Assembly (NCBI GenBank): GCA_028564705.1
Contig: JAPXFQ010002395.1
Location: 98,557 to 162,556, forward strand
DNA from: Apricaphanius iberus
Lineage: Eukaryota > Chordata > Actinopteri > Cyprinodontiformes > Aphaniidae
Length of the DNA stretch: 64,000 nucleotides
Reading direction: 5' to 3'
The position numbers were made by a program, and so were the translations under genes. The notes under the pieces are model-generated. The model saw only the letters and a list, made by a program, of their open reading frames with translations. It made no database searches and was not told the DNA's origin. Positions 1 to 11,941 of this stretch are shown here, piece by piece. The first letter of the stretch is position 1. Every line of letters starts with the position of its first letter.

Positions 1-354
1 TTCATAAATCCCCAAAAATAACAGTCATGGAGTGGGACTCAACATGGTCAACACAGAGCATTAAGTAGTTGATACTTCTGAATGTTGGAACTTTTCCAAG
101 CAAATTCTGGTATTAAAATGCCCCTTTATAGTGTTGGGTATGCTACTACAGGTCATTTTGCAAACTGGTTCTGTAAACACCAAGAATGGTACTACTACTT
201 ATACTGAATAATTTTCATTCCAGACAGTGACATTTACTGCAGACACTGTTGCAAAGAAAAGATGCTGGTATTTAACGAGTGGCAGCAGAAGAAGAACTGA
301 GAGGAAGCATATTTTACATGTACAACACTTTCTCTGTAGTTTAACCTTATAATT
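1..354. other. no gene recognised
   Basis: AT-rich non-coding sequence. I see no exon, RNA gene or recognisable repeat. Confidence 0.4.
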
Positions 355-525
355 AGAGATGTAACGATACCACTTTTTGCTAACCGAAATGATACATCTA
401 CTTAGATCTCAGTACTTTCCAATACTGAGTACCACTGGCGATAATTCTACCACACAAAGAATGCAATGAATTGGTTATATTTCCTTTTCTACTTGTTACA
501 ACAAATGATGGTGAATTTGATAAAA

Positions 526-568
<43 letters not shown>

Positions 569-1575
569 AATGACCACAAAACCTAAATTTCGAGTGAAAA
601 ATAAATATTTTCTGTAAAATTATTGGAATTATTTCCACATTATCGTAGTATCAGCTAACTAAGCAGTTAACTTACCAATATGAGAACATTAGAAAGGTAT
701 CAGCTCCGATAAAGGTTATGACTGAAGATTTCAAATTCTATTAAAGTTTTAGTTAGTTTTTACTATTTGTTAGGTAGTTTAGTTTTTCAAAAATGCTTAG
801 TTTCAGTTTAGTTTTATTAGTTTCAGTTCTAGTTTTAGTCTTTTCATTTAACAAGCTGTGTTAAAAAAAGAATTGTATAACAAAATCTCAGAAAATGATT
901 ATGCTTTTTTAAAACTGTGTTGACATGAGCCATATTAACAACCATACAAATCAGGCAAGTATAAAATAAATATGGCACACAATAACAGCACCTGTGCATT
1001 AAAAAGCCAAACAATTAATGCAGGTGCTACAGTTCTTTAAAAACACTGAATGGCAAAACAGCAAAACAAAAGCCAAGCTATCTTAAGTACTATGATGCTT
1101 TTGATCATTTTGCACAGCTCACCTGTTAGTTTTTGCAGCAGACTTTTTAATCATTGTTTCAATTGGTTCTTCTGATAGCTTGCAATCCAAAGAAGTCTTT
1201 TATTTCCTTATAAGGGAGTGAGTCGATGAGATTGTATCCAACTTTCCCATTCTGTTGTTTTTATCAAGGCAATTTGTGCAGCTAAAAGCCCCAACACAGA
1301 TGATGCATCTGTTTCTGGTGACAGTGCGAGAGCGACATATAAATATTTCTTCTAGACCTTATGAGGCACTGTATGAAACGAAAACTAAGCACATTTTATC
1401 ATTAAATTTTGTTTGTTTTAGTTAGTTTTGTGAACAATAATTACAGTTTCAGTTTGTTTTAGTTTTGTTTCAAATTCTCATTTTTATTTTTACTTCAGTC
1501 AACAGTTACTTCTAGTTTTCGTTATTTCGTTTGTTTTTGTTGATGATAATAACACTGGCTCTGATACCTGATACC
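355..1575. repeat. degraded dispersed repeats with an AGTTTTAGTT-rich segment
   Basis: From about 360 the sequence opens GAGATGTAACGATACCAC, a start seen in teleost hAT-type non-autonomous elements. It contains an A-run followed by a (TA)n microsatellite at about 528-561. Segments at 740-860 and 1390-1540 are made of imperfect AGTTTTAGTT/TTTCAGTTT repeats. Boundaries and family are uncertain, and no coding frame survives. Confidence 0.4.
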
Positions 1576-1682
1576 AGTATTGGATATCAACAGCTTCTTT
1601 CTGTTGTCACACAGAGATAAAGCATTATTAAAGAGCAACTCACGCCCTAACGGAGTCTTACTCCATCTACATTTCCAGTTTG

Positions 1683-2040
1683 AAAGATTAAATTCAGTTT
1701 ATTTATATAGCACCAATTCACAACAGATGTCATCTCAAGGAACCTTAGGAAAATTCCTTTCAATACAATTTTACAAACATTCCAATCAGTTAAAAGTTTT
1801 TCTATGTAAAGAATCCCAACAGATTGCGTTGAGTAATTGATGTGAGGTTGTGCCCGGAACATGCAGACTCCAACCACAGCAATCCCCCAGTAATCCATCA
1901 TATTGACCAAGCATGTAGCAAAAGTGAAGAGGAAAAACTCCCCTTTAACAGCAAGAAACCTCCAGCAGAACCTGGCTCAGTACAAGTGGTCATCTGCCAC
2001 GACCATCTGGGGATTTTAGAAGACAGAGAAGAAACATAAA
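1683..2040 (-). mobile_element. L2-type LINE 3' end (fragment)
   Basis: Contains TTTATTTATATAGCACC, CACAACAGATGTCATCTCAA and GAGGAAAAACTCCC...AAGAAACCTCCAGCAGAACC. The same block forms the 3' UTR of the L2 copy at 41017-42477, where it follows L2 reverse-transcriptase coding sequence, so this is the reverse-oriented 3' end of a related L2. Confidence 0.7.
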
Positions 2041-3529
2041 AAGAACAAAATAACTGATGTAAGAGTACTTTATATATTAAAGAAAGTAAACAAGTTGACG
2101 ACGGGAGATGGAGGATGTTCGGTCAATTGGAGCATAATCTGAATCGATGCAAGAAGAGGAGGCATTGGCCAGCAGATGCGTGAGGAGTATGGTTGCAAGC
2201 TGTCCGTAAAAATACGCAATCATTCTTTATTTGAGAATTAAATGTGGTGTCCTGTTTGAATCATTAAGGGACGCTATTTATTTCATAGTTTCATAAATGT
2301 CCAATACATCTGTCGCACATAGGCAACAATAGCCTAATTCTAACTATGTATATAAAGATAAAATACAGGAAATCATCCAACTACAGTCAGCAAAACTGTT
2401 GGATGGGTACGGGTCTAAAGGGACCGCCAGTTGTTTGTGTTTGCTGCTCGTTTGCTGTGGTCTGATCAGACAGGTGGACACAACACACTGGCGGTTTCCA
2501 TGGAACTCATGCCTTTAAACATTTTCCCAAACCCAAAACAGAAAACGCTTACAGATATACAAATGTGAGTGAGAAGAGGTCCATCCTTTGCTGGACCGGT
2601 TCAGTGGAGACAAATTGTAAACTATTTCGGCTAATGTTCTCAGTCGCACACTGAGAACACTCGCTGCATGCACACAGAAGGCACACAAGACCGCAAAAAA
2701 ACACATGAGTCTCTGTCATAGTTTTTCATTCCCCAGACATCTCCAGAGGCTTCTAAGGCATGTAGGCTAGAATATTCAAAATTGATTACATTTATTGTGT
2801 ATTTTCCAAGATCTGTCAACCACAATTACATTTTGGCTTTTTTTAAGTCAGTATACTTAGGCATATTCTATTATACAATCAATATAAATGACAACTTCAA
2901 GAACAAATCATACTAACTCATTCACTGTTGTGCTAAAACATGGGTTAAAATTTAAAAAAAAATGTTTGGATAGATATCTGCCTGTTACAATGTTTACATT
3001 TTAGAGTAATAGCCTATAAATTTAGTTAACATTGCATTAAGTTTCGTACTAGTGTGGTTTGATTGTTCAGACAAGTGATGGAAGCCAATTGAAATAACAA
3101 TTTGACATCCCACTTTTAAATTTGTAAATAAATGAGCATAGAAACAAGTTACAGGTGTTTTGGCTTTTTCTGCAATATTCCTATAAAGGAATCACTTTGG
3201 AAAGAAAATATAGCAAGCTCAACAAACAGATCTCAAGTTATTAGTATTGTCATCTGTTAGATCACTCTGCATCTTGTTAAAATAAATTGTATGCACTTTA
3301 GTTCCTTTTTTGTGTGAATGCATTTAATTATGGCTTTATGTAGCCTAACTTACAGCACTGATACATCAATGTGTTTATTGTGAATAAAGCATTTCAAGCT
3401 TAACGTATGAAGATACCAGATGACCCTTTCAATAAAAGCACCACACCTCTCTGCGAGTCTGATGGTTCAGCCTGATGTAACGCCCTGTAACTTAAGTGTT
3501 CCTTATTTTAACTTATGAAAGTTGGCAAC
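2041..3529. other. no gene recognised
   Basis: AT-rich sequence with no supported exon or named repeat. Short frames here lack splice context or family motifs. Confidence 0.4.
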
Positions 3530-3534
3530 CCTAG

Positions 3535-4219
3535 TATAACTCCCTCCAAGCTGAATAACGTACACAAGGCGTTCTTGATTTCTACTGGCATTTATTGGAC
3601 GTGGATGCCACCAAACATGCCGTGAGAACTGTACAAAGAACATAAAATTATAAATTTCTGTACAGTAAGGCATTCTCATAGAGAATAGACAACAAAATCA
3701 TATCACTCAACAAAATCCATAACAAATTCGTTATTTGACTTCTACAAAATCTTGACACATTAAGAATTACATTAACAGTAAATTTTGTGAACATAAACTC
3801 AAGTTGGTCAAAGAAAGACATCTTATTTTCATACAAGACAAAAAAAATAAAATACAAATTACATACCTCATTGGCCGCATTAACTTGAAGGAGTTATTAA
3901 AACATCTTGCAGTACTTCTTTGATGAAAAACATTGGAAAAATGTCCCTGCACCCATCTCAAAGGCTTTAACCCAGACTAACAGTGGAAAACCATGCTGCC
4001 CTCTACTGAGTGTGACGTGCAACTTTAAAAACTGATCAGACCAAAACAGCATACTGAACATTAGTTCCACCATGAAAACATTCTGCAGGACCTTGAAATG
4101 AGAAGTTTAAAACAATATATAAATTAAAGTATTCCTTTTTAAACAACTTACTTAACTTGTTTATTACAACTTGAACAATGAAATTAACTTAAACTGCATA
4201 ACTGACACTGTCAGCCACA
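3535..4219 (-). repeat. BEL/Pao 3' LTR (left arm of inverted pair)
   Basis: 685-bp LTR, near-identical in reverse complement to 4536-5219. On the minus strand it is preceded directly by a purine-rich stretch, TTTGGTGGGAG, a plausible polypurine tract, which identifies this copy as the 3' LTR. Confidence 0.75.
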
Positions 4220-4282
4220 CTCCCACCAAATCACTGGTGATTTCACTAAGCCTGAATGCAAAGAACTTATGTAAATAGTGCA

Positions 4283-4534
4283 TTAAGTCATCCCACGTCC
4301 CTGGTGGTGAACCTTTTGATGAAAGTGTTCGATCAGTAGCTTTGATATGTGGGTTTTGCTTGGCAAAATTGCTGGATGTTTAATGTGTGGGTGTAAATCA
4401 GCATGTTCCAGCCGACCTCCCACTCTTAACACACCCCTTTCATCCAAAAAGGGATTTAGTTTGTGCAGCCTATTTGTGCTGTCCTTCATTATTGTCTTCT
4501 CGGATTGTAGATCTTTAATTTCTTCAGAAAACAC
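4283..4534 (-). pseudogene. BEL/Pao integrase H2C2 zinc-binding fragment
   Basis: An 83-codon minus-strand frame with LHKLNPFLDERGVLRVGGRL, KHPAILPSKTHISKLLIEHF and HHQGRGMT. This is the conserved segment at the start of BEL/Pao integrases (Integrase_H2C2), with the zinc-ligand histidines visible. The rest of pol, including the DDE core, is absent, so it cannot encode an active integrase. Confidence 0.85.
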
Positions 4535-4535
4535 T

Positions 4536-5219
4536 TGTGGCTGACAGTGTCAGTTATGCAGTTTAAGTTAATTTCATTGTTCAAGTTGTAATAAACAAGT
4601 TAAGTAAGTTGTTTAAAAAGCAATACTTTAATTTATATATTGTTTTAAACTTCTCATTTCAAGGTCCTGCAGAATGTTTTCATGGTGGAACTAATGTTCA
4701 GTATGCTGTTTTGGTCTGATCAGTTTTTAAGTTGCACGTCACACTCAGTAGAGGGCAGCATGGTTTTCCACTGTTAGTCTGGGTTAAAGCCTTTGAGATG
4801 GGTGCAGGGACATTTTTCCAATGTTTTTCATCAAAGAAGTACTGCAAGATGTTTTAATAACTCCTTCAAGTTAATGCGGCCAATGAGGTATGTAATTTGT
4901 ATTTTATTTTTTTTGTCTTGTATGAAAATAAGATGTCTTTCTTTGACCAACTTGAGTTTATGTTCACAAAATTTACTGTTAATGTAATTCTTAATGTGTC
5001 AAGATTTTGTAGAAGTCAAATAACGAATTTGTTATGGATTTTGTTGAGTGATATGATTTTGTTGTCTATTCTCTATGAGAATGCCTTACTGTACAGAAAT
5101 TTATAATTTTATGTTCTTTGTACAGTTCTCACGGCATGTTTGGTGGCATCCACGTCCAATAAATGCCAGTAGAAATCAAGAACGCCTTGTGTACGTTATT
5201 CAGCTTGGAGGGAGTTATA
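4536..5219 (+). repeat. BEL/Pao LTR (right arm of inverted pair)
   Basis: 684-bp copy of the same LTR in plus orientation. Together with the left arm it makes a palindrome of about 1.68 kb with a 316-bp loop. Identical short open frames appear on opposite strands of the two arms and are not genes. Confidence 0.75.
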
Positions 5220-5794
5220 GTGAGAACTCAGTCTGCTCAACACGAGGTGAGGAGACGAGGAACTGCACCTGTCTGAGAAGCAAGGAAATACGAAGATTCG
5301 TCACACTTTAGCATCAGACAGATAAGACTGCTTATGCCAGTTTTGCAGTTTGCAGCAAGTTTGAAGTTTTACATGGATGATCCAACAAGTGATACATTTA
5401 AAACAAGTAAAATGTTAGAAGTGGATCAACTTTGGTAATTACTTTAAAAGCACACTGCAAGTACTGAAAATTTAAGTAATCTGGTGCTTTGGACATTTTT
5501 TCTAAATTTAAGGTTCTGTATAGGTGAATTCTCAATACATATTTGTTTTATTTCAAGGTTAAAGGTGTTAAAGTATTAAGTGCTATGTGTTGTTGGTTTA
5601 AAGACCACAAATCATCACATTAATGCAGTTTAAAGAGCTACCCATTTAAATATTTTTCCAAGGTTTGAGGTGCTGTGAGAAATCTGTTTTTAACTAGCAT
5701 TTCTATTCAAGTTAAATTGTTTCATCGTTAAGATAGAAGTTGATTTAAAAATACTTTATTTGAGCTACGTAATAAGCAGATATTGCAAATGGAG

Positions 5795-5988
5795 CAAAAA
5801 CTGATCAGACCAAAACAGCATACTGAACATTAGTTCCACCATGAAAACATTCTGCAGGACCTTGAAATGAGAAGTTTAAAACAATATATAAATTAAAGTA
5901 TTGCTTTTTAAACAACTTACTTAACTTGTTTATTACAACTTGAACAATGAAATTAACTTAAACTGCATAACTGACACTGTCAGCCACA
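5795..5988 (-). repeat. truncated BEL/Pao LTR start (third copy)
   Basis: 194 bp matching 4028-4219 in the same orientation, ending CTGACACTGTCAGCCACA next to the right-hand CCTAG target duplication. It forms the outer 5' end of the composite. Confidence 0.75.
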
Positions 5989-5993
5989 CCTAG

Positions 5994-6840
5994 TGAGGAG
6001 AAAACCTGGGTCAACACTTCCTTGCTATTCTCTAAGTTGCAATGGAGGCATGGCCTAGATTCAGCCTCTTTTATATCCTACAGTGGCAGGACGGCTGACG
6101 TCAGCTATCAATGCAGAGGGAACAGCAATGCCGGAACGGTTTTTGGAAGGACATTTTTACTAAGATGTACAAAATTACTAAAAATAATGAATATTAATAA
6201 TGATACATGTAAAAGGCACTATTAGACTGTCCTTTGTACAGTTTAAAAGCAAAAAAGTTGTTTTTGAGATGAGTTGCTCTTGAAAACCCTTAGGGTCTGA
6301 GCATGTTTTTCAGAGATCTGCTAGACATGCCTGTAATTACATGAGTATATATCTGCAACTTTAAGGTCCATTTCAGATCTTTTGGTCAAATATTTAAAGG
6401 AACCTCTGTGTGATTTGTTAAGATGTGTCAATATCAGTTTATTTTATTAATCAATTGTATATGGACATGGCACATTATAAATTTAATTTTTCTCTGCCTA
6501 AAAAAATCACTTGAAAAATGCAGCTGCCTTATAAACCCTCAATGAATAGTTAAACAAATTAACACTATCTCTACAAAGATTAATCTAATAAATGGATGAA
6601 AAACAATATCAGGTAGGTTTTTATACAGAAACTTCTGGTGAGGTCTCCAAAATGGCATAATTTGTGACAAACATTTTTGGCACAAATAGTGCAAATAGTA
6701 TTAGTAATAGTATTCCACTTTACTCATGTGGAATATTATATTATTAACTAGTATGTCACTAAATGGATTTAATACATCCGTCTTTAATACATTACATATC
6801 GGGTGCTGTAGGCTATGGAGGACCAACATTGCCATATTTG
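5994..6840. other. no gene recognised
   Basis: AT-rich sequence between the BEL composite and the simple-repeat tract. No supported exon or family was seen. Confidence 0.4.
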
Positions 6841-7062
6841 AAAATAAATTAATTAATTAAATAAATAAATGGGTAAGTACAATTGTAAATAAATAAATCT
6901 AGAAAGACATTCAAGAAAAATATTAAAATCCACATATATTTACTTATTTACACATTTATTTATTTATTTATTTATTCCATCATTTATTTATTTATTTGTG
7001 CTTGTATTTATTTATTTATTTATTCCCAAATTTATTTATTCCCAAATTTATTTATTTCCAAA
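6841..7062. repeat. ATTT-rich simple repeat
   Basis: Tracts of (AAAT)n then (ATTT)n separated by short unique sequence, with a repeated TTTATTTATTCCCAAA unit towards the right end. On one strand AAATAAAT and ATTTATTT tracts face each other and could form a hairpin. Confidence 0.8.
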
Positions 7063-7639
7063 TGTTAACAACTGAAGGCTAACCCTGTTGAAGCTTTCAG
7101 CTAAGCTAGCGGGAAGCCCCCAAGTAGCACCTCACAACTGAGCGCTCAGTCCGCCCTGGAATCTTGTTTTAAGTTTTTGACAACAGTTCACTTGACCATG
7201 TCTCATGTTGAATTCCCTACTCAGGACTGCAGTCAAGAAAGCCGATACTGGGAAATAGGCAGTCGAAGCTGCCGACATTAGCTCTCTTATAACGATTACC
7301 GTTCCCCAAGATCGTGCATTATGGTAATGGATAATTACCAAGGATTCACGCAGCCTTGCTGGCGAATACATTTTCACAAATCACATGAGAATTTTACTCT
7401 TAATATACTCTTAATATACTGTAATATAATGTCAGTGTAAATCTTTGTAAAAATATTATGTCCAATACTTGCAAATAGTTTAAGGAATTTATTTCTGAGA
7501 GGTGATCACAAACGCTCTCTAGCATGTTAAAGGGCCATCTATACTGTGACCACAATAAATATTTCTTGATTATATTGTAAACTTTTAGTAGATAGACCCA
7601 AGTATATTATCTTATATCATAACCATTATCCAAGTTATG

Positions 7640-8770
7640 TAGCAATGTATTGCACTGCCTTCATGCATTTGCATGGGCAGGAACTTAATACTCTTCAACT
7701 CTAAACTGTACTCTTATTTATTATTCTTCCGCCACCGTTAAAGCGGGTCGTACCGTAGCGTGCACCCCCACAATATATACATCAAAACGACCGGCTCGAT
7801 CGCGCGACATGTGCTATTACATTTATTTGCGATTGGAGTTACCTTGGCGACGTAATTAGCGAAAAACCACGCCCAAAAAGCCCCCATAGGAAATGAATGG
7901 AAAAATTAGTCAAAAATCATGAAAATCCACTATTTTTGAGGATTTACTGTGTCACCATACAATAACCTAGCAACCCCATTTGAAATCCAGATTGTAGCCA
8001 CGTCCATGCTGTGTTCACTGAAGACCGCATGTCGATAGCTGTTACGGTTTTTTCACAATTTGACTTTGTTCGACCCAAAGTTTGCCCCAAATCACCATTT
8101 TTAGAGTGGAGCAGCTCGTTAAGCAGAGTGTGGAGTGATGTACTTTTGGAAGGTCCTTATAAAAATTTAACTCGACGTCACGGTCACATGTTTCGTACTA
8201 GTGACATGATTTTCGGTCATGAAATAGAGCTCCCCTTTGTGATTCTCACGGTTTTCTCTCAGCAAGCTCTAGAAGCGCTCAGGGTGGAAGCCCATCTGAC
8301 CATCTTTTTCCTATACTATAACATTGAGCCTGCTCAGGATTTTCTGAAACCGAGAGATGTTCTTAGTCATTTTTCTCTCATTGGTTCTCGGACTGTGAAC
8401 AAGGTAGAGAGTTGTGCTTTGACATGAACGAAGAAAGATTATAAATCTCGCTCACACTTCAAGAATTTTTCCGAAACCTTGTACGGTTTTCGAATGGGAA
8501 CGATTTGTTCGGAGCACTTTTTTGATGAAATCCTGGAAATCAAAGCTGTTGATCATCAAAGTGCCTGCACCTGCTGCAGCTTTCACTCACCCTTGTTGCT
8601 GGGGAAACGGAGCACCTTTGATCAGAGGTCACTAAAGTTCATCCCACAGTCTATATACATTGAAGGCCTATTAAAGCCCACTTACACACAGGCACTACTA
8701 CACAGTCTGATGGAGAAGTACTGCAAAAAGGTCCATGTGTCAGTCCATCTGTCTTTGTTCTTCTGACCAT
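7640..8770 (+). repeat. dispersed teleost repeat sharing its start with the hairpin array at 62.7 kb
   Basis: It opens GCAATGTATTGCACTGCC, then TGCATGGGCAG, CTAAACTG.ACTCTTATT and TTATTATTCTTCCGCCACC. The first part matches the right half and spacer of the tandem units at the far end of the window. The body contains conserved-looking AAACCACGCCCAAAAAGCC and a 138-codon open frame (8011-8427) with no recognised domain; I do not regard that frame as a host gene. The family name is unknown to me. Confidence 0.5.
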
Positions 8771-8838
8771 GTCTCTCTCTTTCTCCTTGTCTGTCTATCT
8801 TTCTCAGTGTGTCTCAGTCCCCCTGTCTGTCTCTACCA

Positions 8839-9030
8839 TAGACTGTAAAAAAGAATAGACAGCGCCTCCTCAATCCTCCCCGTTTACCAGAATGACACAC
8901 TTTCATGGGGGAATTCATGGCGGATTTAACTTTAGCTTCTTCAATAGGTCTACTGCGGCTTCCCCTAGCAACACGAGACAATAAAATTCAAGATGGTTGT
9001 AGTGGGTAGTGGTTACTAGGCAGGTAACGT
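8839..9030 (+). repeat. non-autonomous repeat, ATAGACTGT family
   Basis: Begins ATAGACTGTAAAAAA, followed by GACAGCGCCTCCTCA and TTTACCAGAATGACACACTT. The same start occurs in the insertion at 53352, which shows this is a mobile family. This copy is truncated or diverges after about 130 bp of similarity. Confidence 0.55.
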
Positions 9031-9530
9031 GTCTGACAAAAAAAAGGCCTAAATACTGTACATAAAAATACAACACTTATCATTCTTTGGATTCCTGTAT
9101 TTTTTCAAACGGATCTCCATTTTATATTGCAATTTAGTACTGTTTCAATAATGTTGGTCTATATGCAGGTAAAATCCAAATAGACCAGATTTATTTATAA
9201 CAAATTTTAAACATATAAAAGCCAAGTATATACAAAGATCTTCTATATATTATACAGAGAGTGAATATACACAATGCAAAATGAATAAATTATTGGTTGA
9301 AAATATTTACAAATATTTACATCAAGAAGTTACTGTTCATCATCACAAAGCATGTAGCGGTACCTATTTCACGGCTTCATCTTGGTTTTCCTTGCAAAGC
9401 TGATGGTGTAAATTCATTATACGTTTCACACCAAGATTTTTATAAAGATTTTATATTATTTTCAAGACATATCATACATTTCTGATGATAGAATCCAATA
9501 GTCTAAATTACTATTTTGCATACCTTCTTA

Positions 9531-10106
9531 GGTCACGTCCACACTAAGCTGGATAATGCCTTAAACGTATTATTATTTAGTCTACACCCCCCTATCGTCC
9601 ACACTAACCCGGCGTCGTTTAAGGTCTGTGGCCGGATAACTATTAGCCGGGTAAGAGAGCCGTGTAAATCTTAATTCAACGGGTAAACAAGCAAGTGTGA
9701 ACAGCTTCCCCGGATAATGAAAGGAAGTGGCGTCAATGAATGCTGCGTCAATAAGAATATGACACTACAGACAAAGACAATAGCGAAGAGTAATAAATCG
9801 ATCTCGTCGTCTGTCCACACCAAAAACTCTCTCTTCTTCTGAGTAGCTATTGTTCTCTTCGGTTAACGGGACAAGCAAATATGTACTGTGCTGTAGAGCT
9901 TCTTGTATATATTATGTAGGCGCTGGCTTCACATAGATTGTACGCGTGTTTCGTGCGTCTTTTCGCGCATGCCCAGTACTTGCCCAGGTCGGTGTGGGAT
10001 TGCGCAATCATGGGACCTTAAACGGGGCATAAATGCTCGTGTTGAGTGAATAACATTAGGCGTCTAACTCCCCGTATAACCTTATCGGCTTAGTGTGTAC
10101 GTAGCC
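9531..10106. mobile_element. PIF/Harbinger-type MITE
   Basis: Terminal inverted repeats GGTCACGTCCACACTAAGC and GGCTACGTACACACTAAGC, flanked on both sides by the trinucleotide TTA (9528-9530 and 10107-10109), the Harbinger target duplication. The element is 576 bp, CpG-rich and has no transposase frame. Confidence 0.65.
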
Positions 10107-10109
10107 TTA

Positions 10110-10934
10110 GTCTGAAAGGGAGGTTGTCTTTGGGGAGCTTGTTGATGGTCCTGGCTGCCTGCAAGGTTGGGGGTCATTCTGACTGCTCCTCACTGTGGTG
10201 ACTCCAGGTAGTCATTTATTTAGTTTTCTGACGGGCTGTTTACATAATAGAGTGCAGTGTGGTATGCCGGTGAACGAATAAATTGAGTAGAACTCTTGTA
10301 TTTGTATCTTATACTTTAGCACGTTATTGCTTTTTAACTACAACCTCAACCATTAATTTATCATTGATTCGTTCTCAGGTAACAATTGACTTAACTCGGA
10401 CCGAAAGATTATGTTTGTTTCAACCTGACCTCACCGTTCCATTAGTTTCTGAACTGAGTGTAGTTTATTTACCTTACTTAATCCAGATTTAAAATGCCCC
10501 CCATTTTCAAGTATTTGATCTCTAAAGAGTCCTGTATTTTATTTCCCAATAGAATTCCATTTTTTAGTTAATCCTTTCAGCTTCTTGTTATCATAACTCC
10601 ATTTATTCCATCCTTCCCATTAATAGATGTACAAACCAGATTGAGTTAGAATTGGTTTTATTCTCTTCCTCTTAAGTCTCTGTTAGTTCTTAGACTGTTC
10701 TGCAGTTTCAGTGTTGGTATCAGAGGAAGGTTCCTTTGTTTTAGGAATTTATCTCTTCTTTTTCTCTATAGCAGAGTGATTGATCAAAGTTCTCTATTTA
10801 TTTCTTTGCTCCATTAATTAACAAACACCTCCTTGAACGTATTTCTCAAACTTTTTACAGTGGGTCCCACCCGAGAAAATGCTGAGCTCTCCAAATACCA
10901 CCATCATGACCAACCTAAACATACAGTTGAGAAG
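10110..10934. other. no gene recognised
   Basis: The first 100 bp are GC-richer and end in an exon-like CAGGTAG, but no frame matches a known protein. The remainder is AT-rich and unassigned. Confidence 0.3.
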
Positions 10935-11560
10935 ACTAAAGCCCAGTTTATGCTTCTCTGACCGCAAATTAGCACTCAGACACAGACGTATTGACGGAGA
11001 CGTTTTTCGTTTATTTTAGTCTGTTTTATCTTCTCCATTCTCTTTTTTCAGCGTTGCTCGACCAGGGCAGCAGGGGGTGCCAACTTTTCATGGCGTCTCT
11101 GCCTACTATCAAAGTGTCGTTTAATTTTTTTTTTTCTGGGCTTGTAAACGCATTTCTTCCTCAAAGAGCAATGAACGACAGACAGTAAGTTTTGATTAAG
11201 CTGTAAAGCTTTTTACTAGAGGTGCAGTTCATTGAATACTCTAGAAACACATGGAAACAAAACACAGCAGCCTTTGTTTGTTTTCCTACACCTACTTGTG
11301 TTCAAAATCGGCAATAGAACAGATAAATTAATTAAAGATAAATTGTCCTTTCAACAGCGTATGTAGTGGCCAAACGCTGCATTAACTACTGATTACACCA
11401 ACTTTAGAGCCCCGTTCTGGTGAAACGATCTCTGGGTGTTACCGAAACTGACCAATCAGATGCATACACTCTCTGTTGAAGGAGACAGAAAATTGTGCCT
11501 CTACTCCGTGTGTCCTTGCGTAGGTGACGGAAATGCCTTGCGTTGACTGATAATGGAGCT
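10935..11560 (-). mobile_element. MITE copy related to 24732-25397
   Basis: Starts ACTAAAGCCCAGTTTATGCT and carries, in reverse orientation, segments seen in the 24.7-kb copy such as AGTGGCCAAACGCTGCATTA and GATTGTGCCTCTA/CTCCGTG. The right terminus is degraded and I could not place it exactly. Confidence 0.55.
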
Positions 11561-11712
11561 GCATCAATCCATCAAAATTGACAAAAATAAACTAAGTTTT
11601 ACTAACTATAGATATTTACAAAGTAGACTTATTTACTTCTAATAACGATTATTATTGATAATTGTTGTCAGCCACAGCCACACTGTGTGTGAAATATACA
11701 TTTTTAATTATT

Positions 11713-11743
<31 letters not shown>

Positions 11744-11941
11744 ACGTTTTAAACTTTCCTCCTAGTACCACTAGAGAGAGCTTGAGTACCACTGGTGGTA
11801 CACGTACCACAGTTTGAGAATCATGGTCCTAGAACATTAAATATGCTGAAGCTCATTGAATGTTCTCCTCCCCTTTTCAAAATGTTATGGTTAACCTGAG
11901 ATTTTACAGAACTACATTTTAAAAATGTCTTTGATAAAAGG

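Larger units (their letters stand above)
3535..5988 (-). mobile_element. BEL/Pao retrotransposon composite with inverted LTRs
   Basis: The composite is flanked by 5-bp direct repeats CCTAG at 3530-3534 and 5989-5993, as expected for LTR-retrotransposon integration. Read on the minus strand it starts with the first 194 bp of an LTR (5988-5795). Next come 575 bp of leader-like sequence, a full LTR in the opposite orientation, a 316-bp internal remnant with integrase coding, and a full 3' LTR (4219-3535). The LTR starts TGTGGCTGACAG and ends ...GTTATA, and carries AATAAA in its 3' part. Most of gag-pol is missing. The arrangement fits an original element that suffered deletion plus inversion between inverted LTR starts. 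Confidence 0.75.

Noticed and set aside
3648..5106. Identical ORFs on opposite strands (69 and 64 codons)
   Set aside because: They are the two inverted LTR arms of the BEL composite, not genes.
8011..8427. 138-codon ORF as a host gene
   Set aside because: It lies in a dispersed repeat, has no recognisable domain, and shows no splice or promoter context.
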